Positions 33,615 through 42,793 of a stretch of DNA of 64,000 nucleotides are shown piece after piece. The notes beneath the pieces were generated by a model. The model was not told the origin of the DNA. It worked only from the letters and a program-made list of their open reading frames with translations, and did no database searches. A program made the translations under genes and the position numbers. The number at the start of each line of letters is the position of its first letter. Position 1 is the first letter of the stretch. The DNA comes from Sphingomonas suaedae (lineage in GTDB: Bacteria > Pseudomonadota > Alphaproteobacteria > Sphingomonadales > Sphingomonadaceae), in NCBI RefSeq assembly GCF_007833215.1, contig NZ_CP042239.1:2232001-2296000 (forward strand), in the 5' to 3' direction.

Positions 33615-34519
33615 GCCGCGTCGATCGCGCGATAGGCGGCGAGCAGGCGCGCCTCGCCCGCGCGACCCTCGACCGAATTGCCATGTTCCATGCCGATCAC
33701 CCCGGAGAACCGCTTCGCGCGGAGCCAGCGGACGATGTTGGCATAGTTGATCTCGCCCGTCCCCGGCTCCTTGCGGCCCGGATCGTCGCCGAACTGGAGA
33801 TAGGCGATCTCGCTCCAGCAGCTGTCCATCGTTCGGATCAGATGCCCCGCCTGAATCTGCTCATGATAGAGATCGGCGAGGATCTTCACCGCCGGGCTGT
33901 CGACGCCGCGCGCGACCGCATAGCCCTGGGGCACCGTCTGCAGGAACACGCCTGGATGATCGACCAACGTGTTGAGCGGCTCCATCACCATCACCAGCCC
34001 GTGCGGCGCGACGAGGTCGGCGGCGTGGCGCATGGTATCGATCACCCGGCCGGTCTGGATATCGACCGGCACCCGACGATCGAGAAAGCCGGGGACTACC
34101 GTCATCCATTTGGCGTTCAAGCGCTTGGCGACGTCGATCGACGCGCGGATATCGGTGAGGAATGCGGTGCGGTCGCTATCGTCATTCGCCCCGAGCACCG
34201 GGCGAGATTGCACCCATTTGGGCATCGACGCTACGAACACGCCCATCGTCATGCCGCGCTGCTGCAGCGCCTTCGCCATCGCGACCTGTTCGGCGACCGG
34301 GCGGCTAGCGGCTTCGTTGTCCTCCCACGCGGTGAAGCCCTGGTCGGCGGCAAAGGCGATTTGTTCGAGCCGATTGCCCCGGCTCGCAAAACTGCCCTCA
34401 TGCGGCGCGAAGCCGAGCGAGAAGCGCGGTGCGTTCGATTGCTTCGCGGCGCCCGGCATTGCCGCCGCGCCCGCCATGGCGGCACCCGCAGCAAGGACGG
34501 AGCGCCGCGTCAGCCTCAC
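33611..34519 (-). CDS. Tat-exported hydroxypyruvate-isomerase-like TIM-barrel protein
   Basis: A 302-residue protein with a twin-arginine signal (TRRSVLAAGAAMAGAAAMPG). The barrel shows RFSLGFAPHEGSF, GFTAWEDNEAA, AKWMTVVPGFLDRR, GLVMVMEPLN (metal-binding Glu), KILADLYHEQIQAG and SGVIGMEHGNS. It resembles the hydroxypyruvate isomerase/2-keto-sugar isomerase branch of the family. With the two other barrels in the operon it may act on successive 3-keto-sugar intermediates. It overlaps both neighbours by 4 bp. Confidence 0.82.
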   Translation of the reverse strand: MRLTRRSVLAAGAAMAGAAAMPGAAKQSNAPRFSLGFAPHEGSFASRGNRLEQIAFAADQGFTAWEDNEAASRPVAEQVAMAKALQQRGMTMGVFVASMPKWVQSRPVLGANDDSDRTAFLTDIRASIDVAKRLNAKWMTVVPGFLDRRVPVDIQTGRVIDTMRHAADLVAPHGLVMVMEPLNTLVDHPGVFLQTVPQGYAVARGVDSPAVKILADLYHEQIQAGHLIRTMDSCWSEIAYLQFGDDPGRKEPGTGEINYANIVRWLRAKRFSGVIGMEHGNSVEGRAGEARLLAAYRAIDAA

Positions 34520-35817
34520 GCCGCTTCACCCGCCAGCTGCGCGCGCGACTTGCCGCGCTCCCGCAGCCAGATGAAGCCGAACACGACCAGCAGAACCGCC
34601 GGCAGGATCGCCAGCGTCCGGAACGACACCGACGCCGCCGCATCCTCGACCGCCAGCTTGGCCGCACCGGTCAGCGCGGCGAACGCCTCCGGTCCGCCTG
34701 CGAACTCGATCTTGGCAGCATCGAACATCGCGCCGAGCTGGGGCAGCACGAAGAAGCTGGCGAGCGCGCCGGCCGATCCGACCAGCCCCATCGCCCACGC
34801 CCCGCCGCGCGGATAGCGCTCGGCGACCGATGCGAGCATCGTAGGCCACATCACGCACACGCCAAGGCCCCAGACGGTCGCGGCGATAACCGCGGCGACC
34901 GGCGACTGCGCCTGCGACAGCATGAACAGCCCGATTCCGGCGAGCAGGCTCGACACCCACAGCAGGCCGGGGTTCGAGATGGTGTTGGCCAGCCGCCCCG
35001 CGAAATGGCGGAACACAAACATCAGCGCGTTGACATACACCAGCAGCAGGATGCCGCGCATGCCGACGCGGTTGGAGAGGGCCACGTCGATCCACTGGCC
35101 GGGTGCCAGTTCGGACGCGGCGGTGAGGAACATCGCGCCGAACCAGATGAAGAAGCTGGGGCGGCGGAACACCTCGCCGATCATCTGGCCAAAGCTCACG
35201 CCGCTTTCGCTGCGCAGCGGCGGCGGGAAGTGCGTGGTCGCCGCGACCAGGATCGTCGCGGCGGCGGGAACCATCACCAGCGCCATGATCCCCTGCCACG
35301 GCAGGGTCGCCGACAGGAAGAAGCCCGCCAAGCCGCCGATGATGATGCCGCCGGGAAACCAGGCATGGAGCACGTTGAGCCGATGGGTGGCGTCATCGGG
35401 GTAGAGTTGCGTCGTCAGCGGGTTGATCGCCGCCTCGGTCAGGCCCCAGCCGATTCCGCTCAGCAGCATCCCGACCCACACGATCGTGTAGATGGTCATG
35501 CCGCTCGCGATCTGGCCCGCCGTGACGATCAGTAACGGTCCGGCAAAGAAACACAGGCCAGCGGCCACCAGACAGCGCTTCATCCCGATCTGATCGAGAA
35601 ACGCGCTCGCGACGAACAATGTGATCGCGAAACTCAGGAACGCGGCGCCCAGCGCGGCGGCGATCAGCTCACCCGCCTGCAATGGGGCGATCGGGTCGAT
35701 CCATTCGGCCTTCAGGCCGCTGGCGATGGCCCCGCGGATTGCCAGCCCCGCTGCGGCGGTGAACAAGGCAAGGATGCCCAGCCAGAACAGCCGCCCCTTG
35801 TGATATGTCTCGGCCAT
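34516..35817 (-). CDS. MFS sugar transporter
   Basis: A 433-residue inner-membrane protein with about 12 hydrophobic helices, beginning with LFWLGILALFTAAAGLAIRG. The loop between helices contains HRLNVLHAWFPGG and a further WPTMLASVAERYPRGGAWAM, typical of the fucose/glucose-permease-like MFS branch. In this operon it would import the monosaccharide, keto-sugar or glycoside released in the periplasm. Coupled to the preceding barrel gene by a 4-bp overlap and 21 bp from the cytosolic barrel gene upstream. Confidence 0.88.
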   Translation of the reverse strand: MAETYHKGRLFWLGILALFTAAAGLAIRGAIASGLKAEWIDPIAPLQAGELIAAALGAAFLSFAITLFVASAFLDQIGMKRCLVAAGLCFFAGPLLIVTAGQIASGMTIYTIVWVGMLLSGIGWGLTEAAINPLTTQLYPDDATHRLNVLHAWFPGGIIIGGLAGFFLSATLPWQGIMALVMVPAAATILVAATTHFPPPLRSESGVSFGQMIGEVFRRPSFFIWFGAMFLTAASELAPGQWIDVALSNRVGMRGILLLVYVNALMFVFRHFAGRLANTISNPGLLWVSSLLAGIGLFMLSQAQSPVAAVIAATVWGLGVCVMWPTMLASVAERYPRGGAWAMGLVGSAGALASFFVLPQLGAMFDAAKIEFAGGPEAFAALTGAAKLAVEDAAASVSFRTLAILPAVLLVVFGFIWLRERGKSRAQLAGEAA

Positions 35818-35838
35818 CGCCGCCTCCCCCCTTTGTTT

Positions 35839-36882
35839 TTATGTCAGTCCCAGCATCGCGCGATTGAGCGCCGGATCGCTGCCCCCGGCGAAATCGTCGA
35901 ACGCCTTGTCTGCCTTGCGGATCATGTGCGCGGCGATGAAGGGTGCGCCCTCGCGGGCGCCGTCCTCGGGATGCTTGAGGCAGCACTCCCATTCGAGCAC
36001 GGCCCAGCCGGCATAGCCATATTGCGTCAGCTTGGAGAAGATTCCGCTGAAATCGACCTGCCCGTCGCCCAGCGAGCGGAACCGGCCGGGACGGTCCACC
36101 CAATCCTGGAACCCGCCATAGACGCCCGATCGCCCGGTCGGATTGAGTTCAGCATCCTTGACGTGGAACATCCGGATGCGCTCGTGATAGATGTCGATGA
36201 AGCTCAGATAATCGAGCGCCTGCAGCACATAATGGCTGGGATCGTAGAGGATGTTGGCGCGCGGGTGATTGTCCACGCCCGCCAGGAACCGCTCGAACGT
36301 CACGCCATCGTGCAGGTCCTCGCCGGGATGAATCTCGTAAGCGACATCGACGCCCTGTTCCTCGAACGCGTCGAGGATCGGCCGCCAGCGCTTCGCCAGC
36401 TCGCCAAAGGCCTCTTCGACCAGCCCCGCCGGTCGCTGCGGCCAGGGATAGAGATAGGGCCAGGCGAGCGCGCCGGAGAAGGTCGCGTGCGCGTTCAGCC
36501 CCAGCCGCCGGCTCGCTTTGGCGGCGAGATGAAGCTGCTCGACCGCCCATGCCTGGCGTTCCGCAGGCTTGCCCTTCAGCGCTTCGGGCGCGAAGGCGTC
36601 GAACGCCACGTCATAGGCCGGGTGCACCGCAACCAGCTGTCCCTGAAGATGCGTCGACAGCTCGGTGATCTCGACCCCAACCTCGCGGCACGTGCCGGCC
36701 AGCTCGTCGCAATAATCCTGGCTCTCCGCCGCCAGCGCCAGGTCGATACAGCGGCTGTCCCAGGTCGGAATCTGCACCCCGACATAGCCTGCCTCCGCCA
36801 TCCAGCGCGCAGCGGAGGGCAAGGTATCGAACGGCGCGGCATCGCCCATAAACTGTGCGAGGAAAACCGCCGGACCCTTCAT
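35839..36882 (-). CDS. Cytoplasmic TIM-barrel sugar isomerase/epimerase
   Basis: A 347-residue barrel protein without a signal peptide (start MKGPAVFLAQFMGD after GGAGGGGG). Metal-site sequences are VDVAYEIHPGEDLHDG, ANILYDPSHYVLQALDY, IRMFHVKDAE and GWAVLEWECCLKHPE. It contrasts with the two exported paralogues further along the same operon and would act on imported keto-sugars. The product pattern fits the sugar-phosphate isomerase/epimerase superfamily; substrate unknown. Confidence 0.85.
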   Translation of the reverse strand: MKGPAVFLAQFMGDAAPFDTLPSAARWMAEAGYVGVQIPTWDSRCIDLALAAESQDYCDELAGTCREVGVEITELSTHLQGQLVAVHPAYDVAFDAFAPEALKGKPAERQAWAVEQLHLAAKASRRLGLNAHATFSGALAWPYLYPWPQRPAGLVEEAFGELAKRWRPILDAFEEQGVDVAYEIHPGEDLHDGVTFERFLAGVDNHPRANILYDPSHYVLQALDYLSFIDIYHERIRMFHVKDAELNPTGRSGVYGGFQDWVDRPGRFRSLGDGQVDFSGIFSKLTQYGYAGWAVLEWECCLKHPEDGAREGAPFIAAHMIRKADKAFDDFAGGSDPALNRAMLGLT

Positions 36883-36905
36883 GACACCCCCTCCGCAGGT
36901 TTGAG

Positions 36906-37298
36906 CTACTTCGTTTCCGCTTTCAGATACGCGATCAGCGCGGCCCGACGCGCCGGATCGGGCACCTTCATCACCATGCGCGTGCCGGGCACAACCTTGG
37001 TCGGCGCGGCGAGATACGCGTCGAGCGTCTTCGCATCCCACACGATGCCGGACGCCTTGAGCGCCGGACTATAGGCGAACCCTGGCGCAGCTCCGGCCTT
37101 GCGGCCGAACAGCTTGTTGAGATTGGGCCCCATCACGCTCTTCCCGCCAGCGGGGAGCGTGTGGCAGGCGCGGCAGGCGGCGAAAGCCTGTGCACCGGGA
37201 GTCTGGGTCTGGCGCGCGCCGACGCTGGGCGCTCCAGCCGTTAGCGCTACCACGCCGAGGAGCGATGCCGCGAAGGGCAATGCGATGAGTGCTTTCAC
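36906..37298 (-). CDS. Small secreted c-type cytochrome
   Basis: A 130-residue protein from GTG 37298, chosen because GGAGGGG lies 3-9 bases upstream and because it places the signal peptide (ALIALPFAASLLGVVALTAGA) at the N-terminus. A single haem site AACRACHTLP (CxxCH) and an axial Met in GTRMVMKVPD mark a class-I cytochrome c. The spacing GPNLNKLFGRKAGAAPGF is the usual type. As first gene of the GMC operon it is the candidate periplasmic electron acceptor for the dehydrogenase. Confidence 0.9.
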   Translation of the reverse strand: MKALIALPFAASLLGVVALTAGAPSVGARQTQTPGAQAFAACRACHTLPAGGKSVMGPNLNKLFGRKAGAAPGFAYSPALKASGIVWDAKTLDAYLAAPTKVVPGTRMVMKVPDPARRAALIAYLKAETK

Positions 37299-37327
37299 AA
37301 TCCCCTCCGACTGTGCCAACCTTCGGG

Positions 37328-37343
37328 TTGACATCGTTGACAA
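37328..37343. promoter_or_regulatory. Palindromic putative operator between cytochrome c and Gfo/Idh genes
   Basis: TTGACATCGTTGACAA has 12 symmetric bases around a central CG (TTGnCAnCGnTGnCAA), the form of a LacI-family operator. It lies 30 bp before the cytochrome start and 77 bp before the divergent oxidoreductase. No regulator gene of that type is adjacent. Confidence 0.4.
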
Positions 37344-37419
37344 CATCTAAGCGGATGGCGGCGCGCAACGCAACCCCGCGAAACCGGGCGGGCGGAATTA
37401 GAGAAACAGGAGAGGCGCA

Positions 37420-38592
37420 ATGGAGACGGACGGACATCAACGCATTCGCTATGGCATGGTCGGCGGCGGCGAGGGCGCATTTATCGGCGCGGTGCATCGC
37501 ATGGCGGCCGCGCTCGACGGCGATTACGCGCTGGTGTGCGGCGCGTTCAGCAGCGACGCGGAGCGCGGGCGACGCAGCGGTACGGCGCTGGGCCTCGATC
37601 CGGCGCGCAGCTATCCCACGCTCGACGCCATGCTCGCGGGCGAACGTGCGCTGCCCGAGGGTGAGCGGATGCAGCTGGTGTCGATCGTCACGCCCAACCA
37701 TCTCCACGCCCCGGCAGCGATCGCCGCGCTCGATGCCGGGTTTCATGTGATCTCCGACAAGCCGATGGCGCTGAACCTTGCCGAGTCGCGGGCCATCGCG
37801 GCGGCGGTCGAACGCAGCGGCAGGCTTTACGGGCTGACCTTCACCTATAGCGGCTATCCGCTGGTCGAAGAGGCGCGGGTGCGGGTGGCGCGAGGCGATT
37901 TCGGTGCGATCCGGCTGGTGCAGGTCGAATATTCGCAGGGCTGGCTGAGCGGACCGCTGGACCGCGAAGGCAACAAGCAGGCGGAGTGGCGCACCGATCC
38001 GGCCCGCGCCGGTCTTGGCGGTTGTCTGGGCGACATCGGCACCCACGCCTTTCATCTCGCCGAACATGTCTCGGGTCTCGCGGTCGAGGAACTCAGCGCC
38101 GATCTCACCACCCATGTCCCCGGTCGCCGTCTCGACGACGATGTCGCGGCGCTGCTGCGGCTGGACGGCGGCGCGCGCGGCGTGCTCAAGGCGAGCCAGG
38201 TCGCGGCGGGCGACGAAAATGGCCTGCGCCTGCGTATCCATGGTGAGCGCGGCGGGCTGGACTGGTCGCAGATGGAGCCGAATACGCTCACCCTGCGCTG
38301 GCTCGATTGCCCCGCCGAGATCGTCCGCGCCGGCGGCCCCGGCCTCGCCCCGTCCACGCTGGCCATGCTGCGCACGCCTGCGGGGCACCCGGAGGGCTAT
38401 ATCGAGGCGTTCGCCAATCTTTACCGCAGCTTCGGGCGGGCCGTACGCGGCGGAGCGACTATACCCCCGCCGCGTGGCGCGGCAGACTGGTTCCCCGGTA
38501 TCTCCGACGGGCTGCGGACCATGGCGTTCATCGAGACGATGATCGAAAACAGCGCCGGCGCGCAGAAATGGACACGTCTTGCGCCGACCTGA
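37420..38592 (+). CDS. Gfo/Idh/MocA-family oxidoreductase
   Basis: A 390-residue cytoplasmic NAD(P)-dependent enzyme. The Rossmann loop is [17 protein letters not shown], followed by [21 protein letters not shown] and [13 protein letters not shown] with the catalytic Lys of the EKP-like motif (here DKP). [19 protein letters not shown] is the substrate-domain motif. These enzymes oxidise or reduce sugars at C3 or other positions. It is divergent from the keto-sugar operon and could reduce imported 3-keto-sugar or make it. Ribosome site GGAGAGG precedes the ATG. It is followed by a 401-bp stretch that holds a receptor relic. Confidence 0.9.
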   Translation: METDGHQRIRYGMVGGGEGAFIGAVHRMAAALDGDYALVCGAFSSDAERGRRSGTALGLDPARSYPTLDAMLAGERALPEGERMQLVSIVTPNHLHAPAAIAALDAGFHVISDKPMALNLAESRAIAAAVERSGRLYGLTFTYSGYPLVEEARVRVARGDFGAIRLVQVEYSQGWLSGPLDREGNKQAEWRTDPARAGLGGCLGDIGTHAFHLAEHVSGLAVEELSADLTTHVPGRRLDDDVAALLRLDGGARGVLKASQVAAGDENGLRLRIHGERGGLDWSQMEPNTLTLRWLDCPAEIVRAGGPGLAPSTLAMLRTPAGHPEGYIEAFANLYRSFGRAVRGGATIPPPRGAADWFPGISDGLRTMAFIETMIENSAGAQKWTRLAPT

Positions 38593-38606
38593 ACCTGGCG
38601 CATCGG

Positions 38607-38867
38607 CGACGGTGGCCGATCGCATCGGACAGATCTGCGCAGGTCTACAACCTGAAAAACGACCGGCTGCGCGGGTGGGACGATGTGAACCTGACGCTCC
38701 ACCGTGGCGCGCGCGGGGGAACTGGTGGTCTTTGTCTTTGTGAATAACGTTCTCGGTAGCACGCCAATCACCGAGGTCCTCCCCAATACGGATTTACCGG
38801 TATGACTACCGACATCTTCACCGGCGATCCGCGCATCATTGGGTTCAACAGCCGCAAGAGCGGCTGA
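38607..38867 (+). pseudogene. Relic of a TonB-dependent receptor C-terminus
   Basis: Translating with two frame changes gives SAQVYNLKNDRLRGWDDVNLTL, then ELVVFVFVNNVLGSTPITEVLP, then TGMTTDIFTGDPRIIGFNS and a stop at 38865. This aligns closely with the last barrel strands of the receptor at 52348 (YARVYNTEYDRLRAWDNLNLTL, FYVKNVFNDAPITDVFTNSDDTG and the terminal DPRLFAV). Only the C-terminal 80 or so residues remain. It occupies the 401-bp gap between the Gfo/Idh gene and fadE; the remaining bases hold the fadE promoter region. Confidence 0.8.
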
Positions 38868-38951
38868 CCGGCCTCTCCGGTAGTACAACTCGGGAGGGTG
38901 GCGTTCGCACCATATTCTCATTTCTACCGGCCATTGACAGCAAAGTCCAAT

Positions 38952-38969
38952 ATTGACATTGATGTCAAT
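38952..38969. promoter_or_regulatory. Palindromic putative TetR operator upstream of fadE
   Basis: The 18-bp sequence ATTGACATTGATGTCAAT has 8-bp perfect arms around two central bases and ends 24 bp before the fadE ATG. A further half-site ATTGACAG lies at 38933. Related 16-mers occur at 47622 and 47646. Confidence 0.7.
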
Positions 38970-38993
38970 GTTTAGACGGTCGGAGGATGGGTC

Positions 38994-41483
38994 ATGGCGA
39001 TCTGGATCGTTGCGCTCTTGGTTGGCGCTTTCGCGCTGGCCTATATCCAGGCGCGGGCGTTGCTTTGGCTGTCGGGCCTTGCCGGCTGGCTCGCTGTCGG
39101 CACCGCGTCGGGCTTGGTCGGCCCCACCGCCACGCTCGTTCTCGCCATCGCGCTGCTGCCGATCGTCATGGTCGCGCTCGTGCCGCTGCGTCGCGGGCTG
39201 TTATCGCGGCCGTTATTGACCGTGTTTCGCAGGATCATGCCGCGCATGAGCGCGACCGAACAGGCTGCGATCGACGCCGGAACGGTGTGGTGGGATGCCG
39301 AGCTGTTTGGTGGCGCGCCGCGCTGGCAGCGCCTGCTCGAAACCAGGCCTCCGAAGCTCACTCTGGAAGAGCAGCGCTTTCTGGACGAGGAGACCGAGCA
39401 GCTGTGCGACCTGTCCAGCGACTGGGAAAGTACGGCGGTCTGGCAGGACCTGCCGCCCGCTGCCTGGGCCTATGCGCGCGACAAAGGCTTCCTGGGGATG
39501 ATCGTTCCCAGGGAATATGGCGGGCTCGGCTTTTCCGCTTATGCGCAAAGCCAGGTGATCCAGAAACTCTCGACGCGCTGTTCGGCGGCGGCGGTTTCGG
39601 TGATGGTGCCCAATTCGCTGGGGCCAGCCGAGCTGCTGGTGCATTACGGCACCGAGGCACAGAAGCGCCACTACCTACCCCGCCTTGCCCGCGGAGACGA
39701 GATTCCGTGTTTCGCGCTGACCAGCCCCTATGCAGGTTCCGACGCCGCTTCGATCACTGATACCGGCATTGTCTGTCGCGGCATATGGCAAGGGCGCGAA
39801 ACGCTGGGATTTCGCATCAGCTGGAACAAGCGCTACATTACGCTGGCACCGATCGCGACGGTGCTGGGCCTGGCGTTTCGTGTGCAGGATCCTGAAGGGC
39901 TGCTCGGCGGCAAGGCCGATGTCGGGATCACCTGCGCGCTGATCCCGCGCGACCATCCGGGAGTCCGGATCGGCCGCCGCCACTGGCCGCTCAACGCCGT
40001 GTTCCAGAACGGTCCCACCTCGGGCGACGACGTGTTCGTGCCGATGGATATGGTGATCGGCGGGCAGGACCAGGTCGGCAATGGCTGGCGCATGCTGATG
40101 GAATGCCTGGCGGCGGGCCGCGCCATCTCGCTGCCGTCGTCCAATGTCGGCATGGCCAAGCTCGCAGCGAACAGCGTCAGCGCCTATTGCGCGTTCCGCC
40201 GCCAGTTCAACACGCCGATCGGCCAGTTCGAGGGCGCGCAGGAGCCGATGGCGCGAATGGCGGGGCATGTCTATGCGATGGACGCGACGCGCCGCCTCGC
40301 AGCCGCCGCGCTCGACATCGGCGAGAAACCCTCGGTCATTTCGGCCATCGCCAAATATCACGTTACCGAACGCGCCCGGATCGTGGTGAACGACGGCATG
40401 GACCTGATCGGCGGCAAGGGTATCTGCATGGGTCCGGGTAATTTCCTCGCCCGCGCCTATCAGCAGATCCCGATCGCGATCACGGTCGAGGGCGCGAACA
40501 TCATGACGCGCACGCTGATCATCTTTGGCCAGGGGGCGATCCGCTGCCACCCCTATGTCCTCGCGCTGATGCGTTCGGCAGAGGGGGGCGATAGCAGGGC
40601 GTTCGACCGCGCGCTGTTCGGCTATTTCAGCTTCCTGCTGTGCAATGCCGCGCGGGCGCTCGCGTTCGCCACGCCGCTGCGGCTGTTGATCGCCCGTCCA
40701 CATGGCGCGGCGCGGGAGCTTGCGCGCTATTATCGCGCCGCCACGCGGCTTTCGACGGCGCTGGCGCTGGCGAGCGACGTCTCGATGGCGACGCTGGGCG
40801 GGACCCTAAAGCGGCGTGAGACGATCACCGGGCGGCTGGGCGACGTGCTGTCGCAGCTGTTCATCCTGTCCGCTGTGCTGAAGCGCTATGAGGATGAGGG
40901 GCGTCCGACCGCCGACCTGCCGTTGGTTCACTGGGCCGCGCAGGACGCGCTGGCGCGCGCCGATACGGCATTGCGCGATACGATCGACAACCACCCCAGC
41001 GGCGCGGCGCGCTTTGTCCTGCGGCTGTTGATCCGACCGTTCGGCGGACGCATCGCGCCGCCCGACGACCGCGCCGACGCCGCGGTGGCGGCGCTGGTGC
41101 AGGCACAGGGTCCGGCGCGCGAGCGGCTGTTCGCGGGGTGCTGGACGCCCCGGATGGCGGTCGACCCCATCGCCGCGACACATGTCGCCTTCGCCCTGTA
41201 TCCCGCCGTCACGGCGATCGAGCAGCGGCTGCGACCGGACATCCGTACAGGCAGGGTCGCGCGTCTGCCGCAGAATTATCGCGAACTCGACGCCTGGGCA
41301 GCGGACGCCGAACGCGCCGGACTGATCAGCGCGGCAGAGCGCGGCGTGATCGCCGACTTCGCCGAACATGCCGATATCGCAATCCAGGTCGACGACTTCC
41401 CGCATGATTTCGGATTGGCCGAGGGGATGCGCCAGTTCGAGAACGCGGCCCGGTACCCTCATCCGGCTGAGGCTGCAGAATGA
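38994..41483 (+). CDS. fadE: Membrane-anchored acyl-CoA dehydrogenase (FadE)
   Basis: An 829-residue enzyme matching the size and layout of the enterobacterial FadE family (about 814). Two N-terminal membrane helices (residues 1-70) precede the acyl-CoA dehydrogenase body: DKGFLGMIVPREYGGLGFS, ALTSPYAGSDAASITD, ITVEGANIMTRTL. The last 300 residues are the DUF1974 domain typical of FadE. It performs the first beta-oxidation step at the inner membrane. The ATG follows GGAGGA. A palindromic operator is 24 bp upstream. It overlaps the next gene by 4 bp. Confidence 0.92.
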   Translation: MAIWIVALLVGAFALAYIQARALLWLSGLAGWLAVGTASGLVGPTATLVLAIALLPIVMVALVPLRRGLLSRPLLTVFRRIMPRMSATEQAAIDAGTVWWDAELFGGAPRWQRLLETRPPKLTLEEQRFLDEETEQLCDLSSDWESTAVWQDLPPAAWAYARDKGFLGMIVPREYGGLGFSAYAQSQVIQKLSTRCSAAAVSVMVPNSLGPAELLVHYGTEAQKRHYLPRLARGDEIPCFALTSPYAGSDAASITDTGIVCRGIWQGRETLGFRISWNKRYITLAPIATVLGLAFRVQDPEGLLGGKADVGITCALIPRDHPGVRIGRRHWPLNAVFQNGPTSGDDVFVPMDMVIGGQDQVGNGWRMLMECLAAGRAISLPSSNVGMAKLAANSVSAYCAFRRQFNTPIGQFEGAQEPMARMAGHVYAMDATRRLAAAALDIGEKPSVISAIAKYHVTERARIVVNDGMDLIGGKGICMGPGNFLARAYQQIPIAITVEGANIMTRTLIIFGQGAIRCHPYVLALMRSAEGGDSRAFDRALFGYFSFLLCNAARALAFATPLRLLIARPHGAARELARYYRAATRLSTALALASDVSMATLGGTLKRRETITGRLGDVLSQLFILSAVLKRYEDEGRPTADLPLVHWAAQDALARADTALRDTIDNHPSGAARFVLRLLIRPFGGRIAPPDDRADAAVAALVQAQGPARERLFAGCWTPRMAVDPIAATHVAFALYPAVTAIEQRLRPDIRTGRVARLPQNYRELDAWAADAERAGLISAAERGVIADFAEHADIAIQVDDFPHDFGLAEGMRQFENAARYPHPAEAAE

Positions 41484-42787
41484 GCGACCGCTATCTTGCC
41501 TTTGCCAATTCGGGCGTCGGCCACTGGCTCACCGGGGCGCTCGGTCTGCCGCAGCCGGTGCCGCTCGTGCGGAATCCCGGCAGATTCGTCGCCAGCGCAC
41601 GCATCGTCGATGTCGGCGAGGGTCGGTTGACAGCGCTGCTCGCGCGCGACGCGGCGGCGCTCGGCGTTCGCATCGACGATGCGGAAGGCCCCAATGTGCC
41701 CGACGCCCTGCTGGTCGATGCGACCGGCTGCCGTACCGTCACGGATAGCCGAGCGCTGTACCGGGTCTTTCACGATCATCTGCGCGCCGTGCAACCCAAT
41801 GGGCGCATCCTGATCTGCGTCGGCGATCCCGACGATGCGCCCGATGTCGAAGCGGCGGCCATCGCGCGCGGGATGGAGGGCTTCCTCCGTTCGCTGGCAA
41901 AGGAGGCGCGGCGCGCGATCGCGGCCAACATCATCCTCGTCCCCTGGAACGCGATGCCGACGCTCGCCAGCACGCTGGCCTTTTTCCTGTCGGCCCGCTC
42001 CGCTTATGTCTCAGGACAGGCCGTGCGGGTCGGACCCGCACCCGAGGCGAAGGCGGACAGGACCAGCCGGACGGTGCTGGTGACCGGCGCGGCGCGCGGG
42101 ATCGGCGCGGCGACTGCGACCAGCTTCGCGCGGGCGGGGGCGCATGTCGTCGCGCTCGATATTCCCGCGCTGTCGGACGAACTGGACGCTGTTGCCGCCG
42201 CGATCGGCGGCAGCACGCTCGCGCTCGACATAACCGCGCCCGATGCCCCCGCGCACATCGCTGCGGATGCGGCGACGCGCGGCGGTTATGACGTTGTCGT
42301 GCACAACGCCGGCATCACCCGCGACAAGACGCTGGCGCGGATGGATGCGCAGCGCTGGACGTCCGTCATGGAGGTCAATCTGGGCGCACCGATGCGGATC
42401 ACCGGAGCCCTGCTCGACGGTGGTCACCTTGCCGCCGGAAGCCGGATCGTCGGCGTCGCTTCCTTGAGCGGCATCGCGGGCAATGTCGGCCAGACCAACT
42501 ATGCGCTGTCAAAGGCCGGGGTGATCGGGTGGATCGAACGGCTGGCGCGCGAGGTCGCGGCGCGTGGCATCACCGCCAACGCCGTCGCGCCCGGTTTCAT
42601 CGAGACGCAGATGACCGCCGCCATCCCCTTCGCCATCCGCGAGGCGGGGCGCAGGATGAATTCGATGGGCCAGGGCGGCGCGCCAGAGGATGTGGCGGAG
42701 ACGATCGCGTGGCTCGCCGACCCGGCCAGCGGCGGCATCAACGGACAGGTGGTGCGCGTGTGCGGCCAAAGCCTGCTGGGCGCCTGA
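41480..42787 (+). CDS. High-molecular-weight beta-ketoacyl reductase (FabG4-type SDR)
   Basis: A 435-residue protein with two Rossmann units. The C-terminal half has the active SDR motifs: VLVTGAARGIGAATA, VVHNAGITRDKTLAR, catalytic Ser in GVASLSGIAGN and YALSK. The N-terminal 190 residues are a degenerate SDR/flavodoxin-like domain without the GxxxGxG loop. This architecture is that of mycobacterial FabG4, which reduces 3-oxoacyl-CoA with NADH. Here it would supply the 3-hydroxyacyl-CoA dehydrogenase step of beta-oxidation. It overlaps fadE by 4 bp and has 6 bp before the hydratase gene. Confidence 0.88.
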   Translation: MSDRYLAFANSGVGHWLTGALGLPQPVPLVRNPGRFVASARIVDVGEGRLTALLARDAAALGVRIDDAEGPNVPDALLVDATGCRTVTDSRALYRVFHDHLRAVQPNGRILICVGDPDDAPDVEAAAIARGMEGFLRSLAKEARRAIAANIILVPWNAMPTLASTLAFFLSARSAYVSGQAVRVGPAPEAKADRTSRTVLVTGAARGIGAATATSFARAGAHVVALDIPALSDELDAVAAAIGGSTLALDITAPDAPAHIAADAATRGGYDVVVHNAGITRDKTLARMDAQRWTSVMEVNLGAPMRITGALLDGGHLAAGSRIVGVASLSGIAGNVGQTNYALSKAGVIGWIERLAREVAARGITANAVAPGFIETQMTAAIPFAIREAGRRMNSMGQGGAPEDVAETIAWLADPASGGINGQVVRVCGQSLLGA

Positions 42788-42793
42788 ACGGTC

